Shown here: positions 1 through 4,930 of the stretch, in pieces
Layout: each line of letters starts with the position of its first letter
Position numbering within the stretch: the stretch's first letter is position 1
Assembly: GCA_035637315.1 (NCBI GenBank)
Contig: DASPXK010000310.1
Span: 1-6,001 of the forward strand
Direction of reading: 5' to 3'
DNA from: DASPXK01 sp035637315
Lineage (GTDB): Bacteria; Chloroflexota; UBA6077; JACCZL01
DNA length: 6,001 nt
Notes under the pieces: model-generated
Told to the model about the DNA's origin: nothing
Seen by the model: the letters and a program-made list of their open reading frames with translations, nothing else
Databases searched by the model: none
Position numbers and translations under genes: made by a program

Positions 1-344
1 AACCGCTGCTTGACGAAGCTGAAGCCGGCCTCCTTCGCCAGGCGCAGATCGCGCTGCGTGGTGTCAGGATGGCCCCATAGAAACACGTGCACGCCGTAAG
101 CGGGGCTCGGCACACGGTCCGGGAATCCTACCCGCGGCGCGGCCTCTGGCTGGGCAGCGGGGGAGGGCGCCGGGCTTGGCCTCGCGACGGGCGCCGCTGC
201 GACCGGACTGCGCGCGGGCGCGCTCGAAGGGGAGCCCGGCGAAGAGGGCGCCGACGTGGGTGGCGCTGCCGCTGGGGACGGCGCGCAAGCGGCCGCCACG
301 GCCATGACGAGCGTGACGAGGCGAAGTAGGGTGCGAGAGGTCAC
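1..344 (-). CDS. Lipoprotein with glycosidase-like (TIM-barrel) domain, 5' part only
   Basis: The gene runs off the left edge; 114 codons are visible. The start is GTG at 344-342, chosen because GGAGG lies 7 nt upstream. The earlier overlapping GTG (346-344) is followed at once by TGA. Residues 1-20 form a lipoprotein signal: Arg4 and Arg8, a hydrophobic stretch (LVTLVMAVAAA), then the lipobox AAAC with Cys20. Residues 21-82 are a flexible linker made mostly of Pro, Ala and Ser. The folded domain begins near residue 83 with YGVHVFLWG, then about 15 residues later EAGFSFVKQR. This pattern (first strand, helix, second strand) is typical of the N-terminus of (beta/alpha)8 glycoside hydrolases of the GH5/GH39-like clans. 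No catalytic Glu is within the window, so family and substrate cannot be assigned. It would act on the outer face of the membrane. It lies downstream of the tRNA-Leu gene on the same strand and could feed the divergent sugar importer. The lipoprotein call is firm; the glycosidase call is moderate. Confidence 0.72.
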   Translation of the reverse strand, partial: MTSRTLLRLVTLVMAVAAACAPSPAAAPPTSAPSSPGSPSSAPARSPVAAAPVARPSPAPSPAAQPEAAPRVGFPDRVPSPAYGVHVFLWGHPDTTQRDLRLAKEAGFSFVKQR

Positions 345-351
345 ACGGTGG

Positions 352-356
352 CCTCC
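352..356 (-). promoter_or_regulatory. Ribosome binding site of the glycosidase-like lipoprotein
   Basis: GGAGG on the minus strand lies 7 nt upstream of the GTG at 344. It decides between the two overlapping GTG triplets and supports an open frame that runs off the window edge. No clear promoter is seen between it and the tRNA 3' end at 449, so the gene may be read through from the tRNA or from a promoter I cannot recognise. Confidence 0.7.
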
Positions 357-448
357 GGGGAGGATGGGTCTGCGGGCGACGGCGCCGCGGGCGAGGGAGA
401 CCCGGCGGATCAGGCTGGTTTGGGCCGGCGGTCGCCGTTGCTCGATGG

Positions 449-535
449 TGGTGGGGAAGAGGGGACTCGAACCCCTACGCCCTCTCGGGCACGTGATCCT
501 AAGTCACGCTCGTCTGCCAGTTCCGACACTCCCCC
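449..535 (-). tRNA. tRNA-Leu (anticodon UAG), CCA encoded
   Basis: The minus strand folds as a complete class II tRNA. The acceptor stem GGGGGAG pairs with CTTCCCC (one G-T pair). The D-loop contains AACTGGCAGA. The anticodon stem CGTGA/TCACG encloses loop CTTAGGA, giving anticodon TAG. A long variable arm, GCCC-GAGA-GGGC, is as expected for leucine. The T stem AGGGG/CCCCT encloses TTCGAGT. The discriminator is A and the 3' CCA is encoded at 451-449. It reads CUN leucine codons, CUA and CUG in particular. It sits 33 bp after the peptidase stop and about 104 bp before the glycosidase-like lipoprotein start, all on the same strand. Confidence 0.96.
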
Positions 536-552
536 TGGCCGCCGCGGACGAC

Positions 553-561
553 AGTATATCA
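553..561 (-). promoter_or_regulatory. Extended -10 promoter of tRNA-Leu
   Basis: The minus strand reads TGATATACT: a TG-N extension followed by TATACT, which matches TATAAT at five of six positions. The hexamer ends 17 nt before the tRNA 5' end, so transcription would start about 10 nt upstream of the mature end. No -35 hexamer is seen at 16-18 nt spacing, which is compatible with an extended -10 promoter. It is the most AT-rich patch in its surroundings. Confidence 0.55.
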
Positions 562-568
562 GGCCGTC

Positions 569-1330
569 CTAGCTCGCGGGGATCCAGACTGGCAGCGGCG
601 GCTGGGGTGGACCACCAAAGGCGACCGCCTGGCCGGGGATGTGGCTGAGCCGCATCGCCACCTCGAGCCGCTCGGCCGCGATCATACCCCCGCTCCCAAG
701 GCTCGGATCGGTCTGCAGGGAGTTGCTGTAGAAGAAGCCGTCCGGGCTAAGCCCGGTCAAGAGGATGTAGTGCCCCCAGCGCGGGCCAGTGCCCTCATAT
801 CCCGGTAACAGATACAGGCGAACGAGCGGCATCACCGGCCGGCCGAGCCGAAGCTGACTACGGATCTCTTCCAGGGACCAGCCGTGGAAGCGGCCGTCGG
901 GGTCGTATAATCCGACCGTCGGCACCCCGAAGTCCTCGGCCACGCGCGCGATGTGCTCCAGGGCGGTGCCCGTTCGCATGCCCACCGTCCCCTGGTAGGT
1001 ATGACTTCGAAAACGCAGGTCGTCGGTGGCCTGGCCAAAGATGCCGAGGCCGTCCAGGATCATGCCCAGGGTCGCCGGCCCGCAATTAGAGCCCTGCCAG
1101 CGGCTGCCGTCCTTCTGGGTCCGGAACGGCACCTCGAGCCGGAAGACGGGCTGCTCGATGCGCGCGCCTACCTCGTGCGCGGAGGGCCGGCTTGGCCTCC
1201 ACTCGCCCGGCCAGTCACGCCACGCGTGGGCCGGCCAGGCCGGCATCAGCAAACAGGCCGCCAGCCCAAACGACGCTAGCCAGCCCCGGGCCAGTTTGAC
1301 GTTCCTGGTCCCAGGTTTCAGGTCTGCCAC
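569..1330 (-). CDS. Secreted C39-like papain-fold cysteine peptidase (Peptidase_C39_2 type)
   Basis: Predicted 253-aa exported protein. The frame is open back to 1417, but I chose GTG at 1330: it falls 13 nt after the preceding gene's stop, has GAGAGG just upstream, and places a signal peptide at the N-terminus. Residues 1-36 carry Lys/Arg, then a hydrophobic core (about 18-32) ending in PAHA, a good signal peptidase I site before Trp37. An LAAC at 23-26 could also be read as a lipobox. The domain runs from about residue 60. It has GSNCGPA with probable nucleophile Cys83 (Gln79 a possible oxyanion residue), GHYILLTG with His187, and YSNSL with Asn203 as the likely third catalytic residue. This Cys-His-Asn/Asp order matches stand-alone C39-like peptidases rather than bacteriocin exporters, since no ABC transporter domain is fused. 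It would cleave peptide bonds outside the membrane; the substrate is unknown. It is the last protein gene of the regulator operon. The fold call is confident, the substrate open. Confidence 0.85.
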   Translation of the reverse strand: MADLKPGTRNVKLARGWLASFGLAACLLMPAWPAHAWRDWPGEWRPSRPSAHEVGARIEQPVFRLEVPFRTQKDGSRWQGSNCGPATLGMILDGLGIFGQATDDLRFRSHTYQGTVGMRTGTALEHIARVAEDFGVPTVGLYDPDGRFHGWSLEEIRSQLRLGRPVMPLVRLYLLPGYEGTGPRWGHYILLTGLSPDGFFYSNSLQTDPSLGSGGMIAAERLEVAMRLSHIPGQAVAFGGPPQPPLPVWIPAS

Positions 1331-1334
1331 CCCG

Positions 1335-1340
1335 CCTCTC
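1335..1340 (-). promoter_or_regulatory. Probable ribosome binding site of the C39-like peptidase
   Basis: GAGAGG lies in the short gap after the upstream gene's TAG (1346-1344) and 4 nt before the GTG at 1330. The spacing is short, but together with the signal peptide that begins at this GTG it is the best-supported start. Confidence 0.5.
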
Positions 1341-1343
1341 AGC

Positions 1344-2138
1344 CTACTGAAGCGCGAACCAGACTCCCCGCTCGCCGACGAATGAGTACTCCCACACCAC
1401 GGTGCCGGCCTGGCCACGCGGCAGCTCGAAGAATACCCAGGCCGTCAGTGTGGAGCCAGGATAGACGTCGGCTCGTAAGCGAGGGACCGGGCCGCCGGGG
1501 ATCGTCCCAGACGGCGCGAACGGCTCGCTGAACCCGATCAACGTAGCCGGATCGCGCAGCTTCTCGTCGCCAGCCGAGGCGTGGTAGTCAGACTCCGCCA
1601 CCGAGTAAGCCTGATCTTCCGGGCCGCGGATGTATTTCATGTCCACCAGCACGCCAACGTAGGCGGCTCCCTCCCGAGGCGGCTTGTTGAAGCGGTTGGC
1701 CCGCAGGACGAGTGGGTAGGCGTCGGGCACCACGCTCGCCACAGTTATGTCAAACTGGCTGATCAGCCCGGATCGGTCGATCGTGCACGAGCACGTCCAG
1801 CCGAGCGGGATGGGCTCCTCGCGTGAAAGTCCCATCCCGGGCGCCGGCCGGACGACGCGGGGCGAGCCTGCCGTGGGCCCCGCAGACCGCGCGGCGATGC
1901 TCCCCGCCGCGAGCGGCGGACCTTCCTGGATCGCGCCCAACTCGGCGTACGACATCTGGGCCGGTGTGACACGATACCGGACGCCCTCTTGGATTAGGAA
2001 CAGCACGCCGTCCGGCGCGAGCGCCAGTCGGGCTTCGGGCAACTGGGCCACGGCGAGCGCCGGCCATCCGACCACCACTCCCACCCCTACCGCGACCACA
2101 ACGACTCTGCTCCGAATCAGTTTCAAGACCACACTCAC
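1344..2138 (-). CDS. Secreted protein of unknown function with DUF4352-like C-terminal domain
   Basis: Predicted 264 aa. The start is uncertain: TTG 2144, GTG 2138 and GTG 2132 are in frame. I prefer GTG 2138, since TAGG lies 7 nt upstream and would be only 1 nt from the TTG. Residues 1-31 are a strong signal peptide: Lys/Arg, a Val/Gly-rich hydrophobic core, then ALAVA before Gln32. A small module at about 43-76 contains DGVLFLIQEGVRYRV and YAELGAIQEG, which looks like a short beta-rich element plus helix. A Gly/Ser/Ala/Pro-rich hinge follows (about 77-101), then a WTCSC motif with Cys116 and Cys118. From about 120 to the end the pattern of strands, with YVGVLVDMKY and a late PGSTLTAWVFFELP, resembles the Ig-like DUF4352 domain of exported proteins. 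No catalytic motif is visible. It lies 8 nt after the regulator and 13 nt before the peptidase, so the three are probably co-transcribed. It may be a partner or ligand-sensing protein; that role is inference. Confidence 0.75.
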   Translation of the reverse strand: MSVVLKLIRSRVVVVAVGVGVVVGWPALAVAQLPEARLALAPDGVLFLIQEGVRYRVTPAQMSYAELGAIQEGPPLAAGSIAARSAGPTAGSPRVVRPAPGMGLSREEPIPLGWTCSCTIDRSGLISQFDITVASVVPDAYPLVLRANRFNKPPREGAAYVGVLVDMKYIRGPEDQAYSVAESDYHASAGDEKLRDPATLIGFSEPFAPSGTIPGGPVPRLRADVYPGSTLTAWVFFELPRGQAGTVVWEYSFVGERGVWFALQ

Positions 2139-2146
2139 CCCCAAAC

Positions 2147-3202
2147 CTACGAGCCCGGTACTTCGAGTCGCTCCGTGGGCGCCAGGCTCATCCGCAGCGC
2201 GGCCAGGATGTCGGCGGGCTCGAACGGTTTGGGGAGCACCGCCACGGGCCCCACCAAGCCGGCGCTCACGCGGGAGCGAAGGGCGTCCTGCGGATACGCG
2301 CTCAGGAATATGATCACCACCTGATCGTCCCGTTCTCGAATCAGGCGCGCCACCTCATCGCCAGCCAGCCCGGGCATTCGAAAGTCGAGGAAGATGTGTG
2401 TGAACACCTCTTCGTCGACGGCCTCCAGCGCGCTCGAGCCGTCCGGAGCCTCGCGCACCCGGTATCCGTTTAGGCGCAACAGCTCGGCCAACATGGCGCG
2501 ATGATAGGCATCGTCATCGACCACCAACACGTTCACCCGGCCAGGCGCGGCCGTGTCGATGATCGCGTCCGATGGGACCCCGTCGGCACTCGGTGCGCTT
2601 GTCCCCGAGGCCGGCCGGTGGATCAGTCCGAGTGCTCGACGAACCTGCTCGGCCCGGAATGGCTTCGGGATGACCGTCACGGGAAACGTGTCGCTGTTGT
2701 ACAGTTCCTCCAGGTCGTCGGAATAACCGCTGATCACCACGAAGACGGTGCTCGGCCAGCGCGGGCGGGCCCGCTTGAGAAGTTCGACGCCGTCCATTCG
2801 AGGCATCCGTAGGTCCGTGAACACGAGGCTCACGGGCTCCCGGCTCAAAACCTCGAGGGCCTCCGCGCCGTTGGCAGCCTCGACTACCCGGTGGCCGCCG
2901 AACTGCGCATGCTCGGCCAGAATCGAGCGCACGCTCGGATCGTCGTCGACGATGAGGACAGTGGTGGAAGGCCTCGGCTGGGCGACGAACGTCCCACGAC
3001 CGTGTTCGACTGACAGATAACCGCCCCGTCGGAGCAGCTCGATAGCATGCCGGACGGTGAGAAGCGCCACGCCGTATTCGGCCGCGAGCGTAGGCTGACT
3101 CGGGAGCTGCGTGCCGGGTACGAGCTCGCCGCGCTGGATACGCGCTCGCAAGTCGGTGTATACCCGCTGGTAGGGTCGGGGCTCGGCAGCGGACTCGTCC
3201 AT
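2147..3202 (-). CDS. GntR-type winged-helix regulator fused to two receiver domains (GntR-REC-REC)
   Basis: Predicted 351-aa cytoplasmic transcription regulator. I chose ATG 3202 over the longer TTG frame at 3307, because a promoter (3264-3235) lies between them and the extra residues have no GntR character. Residues 8-76 are a GntR winged helix: YQRVYTDLRARIQRGEL, PGTQLPSQPTLAAEYGV, then recognition helix TVRHAIELLRRGGYL and the wing HGRGTFV. Residues 80-195 are receiver 1: acidic pocket Asp86-Asp88, phospho-acceptor Asp130 in TDLRMPRMDG, Ser158 and Lys180 (PKPF). A Pro/Ala/Ser linker leads to receiver 2 at 223-340: Asp229-Asp231, phospho-acceptor Asp273 in LDFRMPG, Ser301 and Lys325. Both receivers keep every residue needed for phosphorylation. 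Known GntR proteins usually carry FCD, UTRA or aminotransferase-like effector domains, so this is an uncommon fusion. No histidine kinase is adjacent. It heads a three-gene operon and is divergent from the sugar importer, its likely target (inference). Confidence 0.92.
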   Translation of the reverse strand: MDESAAEPRPYQRVYTDLRARIQRGELVPGTQLPSQPTLAAEYGVALLTVRHAIELLRRGGYLSVEHGRGTFVAQPRPSTTVLIVDDDPSVRSILAEHAQFGGHRVVEAANGAEALEVLSREPVSLVFTDLRMPRMDGVELLKRARPRWPSTVFVVISGYSDDLEELYNSDTFPVTVIPKPFRAEQVRRALGLIHRPASGTSAPSADGVPSDAIIDTAAPGRVNVLVVDDDAYHRAMLAELLRLNGYRVREAPDGSSALEAVDEEVFTHIFLDFRMPGLAGDEVARLIRERDDQVVIIFLSAYPQDALRSRVSAGLVGPVAVLPKPFEPADILAALRMSLAPTERLEVPGS

Positions 3203-3234
3203 GTGGCAGCGGCAAGTCGACAGGGCGTGGCCGG

Positions 3235-3264
3235 ACGATAAGTGTCCCGGGCTAGGCGAGTCAA
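3235..3264 (-). promoter_or_regulatory. Probable promoter of the regulator operon
   Basis: On the minus strand TTGACT (3264-3259; five of six match TTGACA) is followed after 18 bp by TATCGT (3240-3235; four of six match TATAAT). Transcription would begin near 3228, giving a leader of about 25 nt before the ATG at 3202. This supports that ATG over the upstream TTG. No good Shine-Dalgarno precedes the ATG. Confidence 0.5.
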
Positions 3265-3296
3265 GGGGAGCCTCCGGCCGGCCTGGCCGACTTGAC
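3260..3296. promoter_or_regulatory. Inverted repeat between the divergent promoters, candidate operator
   Basis: GTCAAG (3260-3265) and CTTGAC (3291-3296) are exact inverted copies that also form the two -35 regions. Almost centred between them is the palindrome CCGGCCGG (3274-3281), overlapping GGCCGGCC (3276-3283). GntR proteins bind short palindromes as dimers, so this symmetric stretch is a reasonable site for the adjacent regulator. The -35 boxes alone could account for the outer repeat, and GC-rich DNA makes CCGGCCGG common, so the operator call is tentative. Confidence 0.35.
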
Positions 3297-3320
3297 GTCG
3301 CGGCCAATGAGGACTACGCT
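3292..3320 (+). promoter_or_regulatory. Probable promoter of the ABC importer operon
   Basis: TTGACG (3292-3297; five of six match the -35 consensus), a 17-bp spacer, then TACGCT (3315-3320; three of six, with the key first TA and last T kept). Transcription would start near 3327, about 43 nt before the ATG at 3370. The weak -10 box suggests a promoter that may need activation. Confidence 0.5.
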
Positions 3321-3355
3321 CGCCACAGACAAGATCCCAGTTCGCTTGTGAGCGC

Positions 3356-3363
3356 AGGGGAGG
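3356..3363 (+). promoter_or_regulatory. Ribosome binding site that decides the binding-protein start
   Basis: AGGGGAGG directly abuts an ATG at 3364 but is 6 nt from the in-frame ATG at 3370. Normal spacing makes 3370 the likely start; the earlier ATG would leave no room for the ribosome contact. Confidence 0.75.
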
Positions 3364-3369
3364 ATGAGG

Positions 3370-4836
3370 ATGCGAAGAGGTCAGCGTTCCCTAAGCCTGG
3401 TCGGCCGCTTGCTTACGGTGGTGGGCGTGGTCTCGGTTCTGACCGCGGCCTGCGCCGGGCCGGGCGCGCCGCCGGCTCCGACCACCGTCCCGCCCAAACC
3501 GACGGAGGCGGCCAAACCGGCGGGCCCGTCCCCCTCGCCGGCCGCGTCGCCCGCGGCGTCGCCAGCGGCCAGTCCGGCCGCCCAGGCCAAGCCTGCAGTC
3601 GCCCTCCCGGCACCAAGCGGGAAGCCGGTCACGCTCCGCTTTCTGCACGTCCAGACTCCGCTGCACGACACCGGATTCGGCAACGTGGTGGAGGACTTCA
3701 AGAAGGTCAGACCGGAGATCACGATCGAGCGGGAGCAGGTCCCATTCCTCGAGCTGTTCCGCAAGATCAGCACGTCGGTCGCATCCGGCAACCCGCCGGA
3801 CATCCTTCAGGTCGACGGGCCGGTCACTAAGAACTACGCCTTCAACAACCTGCTGCTCCCACTCGGCGACTACTACACGGCCGACGAGCTGAAAGCCTTC
3901 CCGCCGGCCTCGATCGACGAGGGCAGCTTCGGGGGCAAACTCTATGCGCCGCCGATCCTTCAGTCCTGCTCGCTGATGGTCTACAACACCGAGTTCGCGG
4001 CCGCGGCTGGCATCACGTTTCCAGCTGAGTTCAAAGATAGCCTGACTATGGAGCAGTCGCTGGAGATCTGGAAGAAGCTGACCCGAGACCTCGACGGCGA
4101 CGGCACCCCGGACATCTTCGGCGTCATGTGGGGACAGACCCTGAACACCGACTACGAGACAGGCATCTTCCGTCGCTCAGCTGGCGCGAAGGGCTCGCCG
4201 GCCAACCAGGGCATCGGTCCTGACGGGGTGACCTTCAACGGCTACTTCGACCACCCGGACGCGATCAGAGCCATGGAGTTCTACCAGGGGCTGTACACCG
4301 AGGCGAAGGTTGCGCCTCAGGCGTTGATCCCTGAGATCTTCGAGAATAAGAAGGCCGCCACCTGGATCACGCCGGACAACGTGGTGGCCAAGCTCTTGCG
4401 GGTCCAGCCGGATGGCAAGTTTCCCTGGGCGGTCACGCCGATCCCCTACTTCCAAGGCGGCACCCAGCTTTGCCACACTGGGAGCTGGCACTACGGCGTG
4501 TCGTCCAAGACGGCCAACGTGGAGGCCGCGGTCTCCTTTGTGAGGTTCGCGACGACCAAGAGCGAGATCAAGCGTTACTACGACGCGAACCGCCAGATAC
4601 CCGCCCACCTCGAGCTGCTCAACGAGCTGCCCGAGTATCAGACACTCCCCCAGAAGATGTTCAAGGATGCGATGCTCTCGATCGGGGTGCCCCGCATCCA
4701 GACGCCGGCCTACAACGAATACCAGGAGATCGCGTTGGAAACCTTCCGCGACATCGCAGCCGGGGGCAGCGTGGCCGACCTGATGAAGTCAGGCGCCCAG
4801 CGGATGAACCAGGCGGCCGCCCGGTACAAGCGGTGA
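3370..4836 (+). CDS. Carbohydrate ABC transporter solute-binding lipoprotein (family 1)
   Basis: Predicted 488-aa lipoprotein that would capture a sugar or similar solute outside the membrane and pass it to the permeases encoded just downstream. ATG 3370 is preferred to ATG 3364 on ribosome-site spacing. Residues 1-27 are a signal with several Arg and a hydrophobic core, ending LTAAC with lipid-anchored Cys28. Residues 29-84 are a Pro/Ala/Ser linker. The binding domain starts near 86 with VTLRFLHV and continues with VVEDFKKVRPEITIE, the SGNPPDILQVDG segment and GGKLYAPPILQSCSLMVYN, a pattern characteristic of SBP family 1 (MalE/UgpB relatives). The length fits the family after the linker is subtracted. 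Residues 240-248 (DLDGDGTPD) form a calcium-loop-like Asp-rich turn, seen in some members. Aromatic residues such as Trp234 and Trp255 may contact sugar, but the ligand cannot be read from the sequence. First gene of the importer operon. Confidence 0.95.
   Translation: MRRGQRSLSLVGRLLTVVGVVSVLTAACAGPGAPPAPTTVPPKPTEAAKPAGPSPSPAASPAASPAASPAAQAKPAVALPAPSGKPVTLRFLHVQTPLHDTGFGNVVEDFKKVRPEITIEREQVPFLELFRKISTSVASGNPPDILQVDGPVTKNYAFNNLLLPLGDYYTADELKAFPPASIDEGSFGGKLYAPPILQSCSLMVYNTEFAAAAGITFPAEFKDSLTMEQSLEIWKKLTRDLDGDGTPDIFGVMWGQTLNTDYETGIFRRSAGAKGSPANQGIGPDGVTFNGYFDHPDAIRAMEFYQGLYTEAKVAPQALIPEIFENKKAATWITPDNVVAKLLRVQPDGKFPWAVTPIPYFQGGTQLCHTGSWHYGVSSKTANVEAAVSFVRFATTKSEIKRYYDANRQIPAHLELLNELPEYQTLPQKMFKDAMLSIGVPRIQTPAYNEYQEIALETFRDIAAGGSVADLMKSGAQRMNQAAARYKR
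3526..3582 (+). repeat. SPAA tandem repeat in the lipoprotein linker
   Basis: Codons for residues 53-71 of the binding protein encode repeated Ser-Pro-Ala-Ala units. The codons differ between copies (TCG, TCG, AGT for Ser), so the amino-acid pattern is kept better than the DNA. This suggests an old or selected flexible tether, not fresh slippage. Confidence 0.7.
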
Positions 4837-4840
4837 CCAA

Positions 4841-4927
4841 GCCATCAGCTATCAGCCGTCAGCTATCAGAAGCTCGTGCCACCGAGCCTGAGCCGCTGAT
4901 GGCTGATAGCTGAAAGCTGACGGCTGG
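4841..4927. repeat. Stem-loop of four 11-bp units between binding-protein and permease genes
   Basis: The gap holds TCAGCTATCAG twice as direct copies (4845-4855, 4859-4869) and twice inverted (4903-4913 exact; 4910-4920 with one change). Bases 4845-4862 pair with 4896-4913 over 18 positions, all Watson-Crick but one G-U (4858 with 4900), leaving a 33-nt loop. A second register pairs 4854-4869 with 4910-4925 with one mismatch. No T run follows, so it is not a standard terminator. The position suits a REP-like hairpin that protects the upstream message and lowers permease expression, or a small palindromic mobile repeat. Confidence 0.85.
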
Positions 4928-4930
4928 TTG

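Noticed and set aside
548..571. Small GGACG/CGTCC hairpin between the peptidase stop and the tRNA
   Set aside because: The stem is only 5 bp with a 14-nt loop and no T run, and the loop is better explained as the extended -10 box of the tRNA promoter.
256..648. Plus-strand open frame across the tRNA
   Set aside because: The part containing RGLEPLRPL is the familiar false translation of the antisense of a tRNA-Leu, and the rest overlaps the real minus-strand peptidase and lipoprotein genes.
569..1330. Bacteriocin-processing C39 exporter
   Set aside because: The C39-like domain is alone, with a signal peptide and no ABC membrane or ATPase domains; no double-glycine leader peptide gene is seen nearby.
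2514..3215. Overlapping minus-strand frame inside the regulator gene
   Set aside because: It is Arg/Pro-rich without motifs, whereas the other frame encodes the GntR and receiver domains with all key residues.
3203..3307. N-terminal extension of the regulator to the TTG at 3307
   Set aside because: The extra 35 residues show no domain, there is no ribosome site before the TTG, and the likely promoter lies inside this stretch.
3381..3803. Minus-strand frames opposite the binding-protein signal and linker
   Set aside because: They consist of Gly/Ala/Arg runs created by the antisense of Pro/Ala/Ser codons; there is no start context or domain.
4841..4927. CRISPR-like array or rho-independent terminator
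   Set aside because: The repeats are only 11 bp and arranged as inverted pairs without unique spacers, so not CRISPR. There is no T run after the stem and the operon continues, so not a standard terminator.
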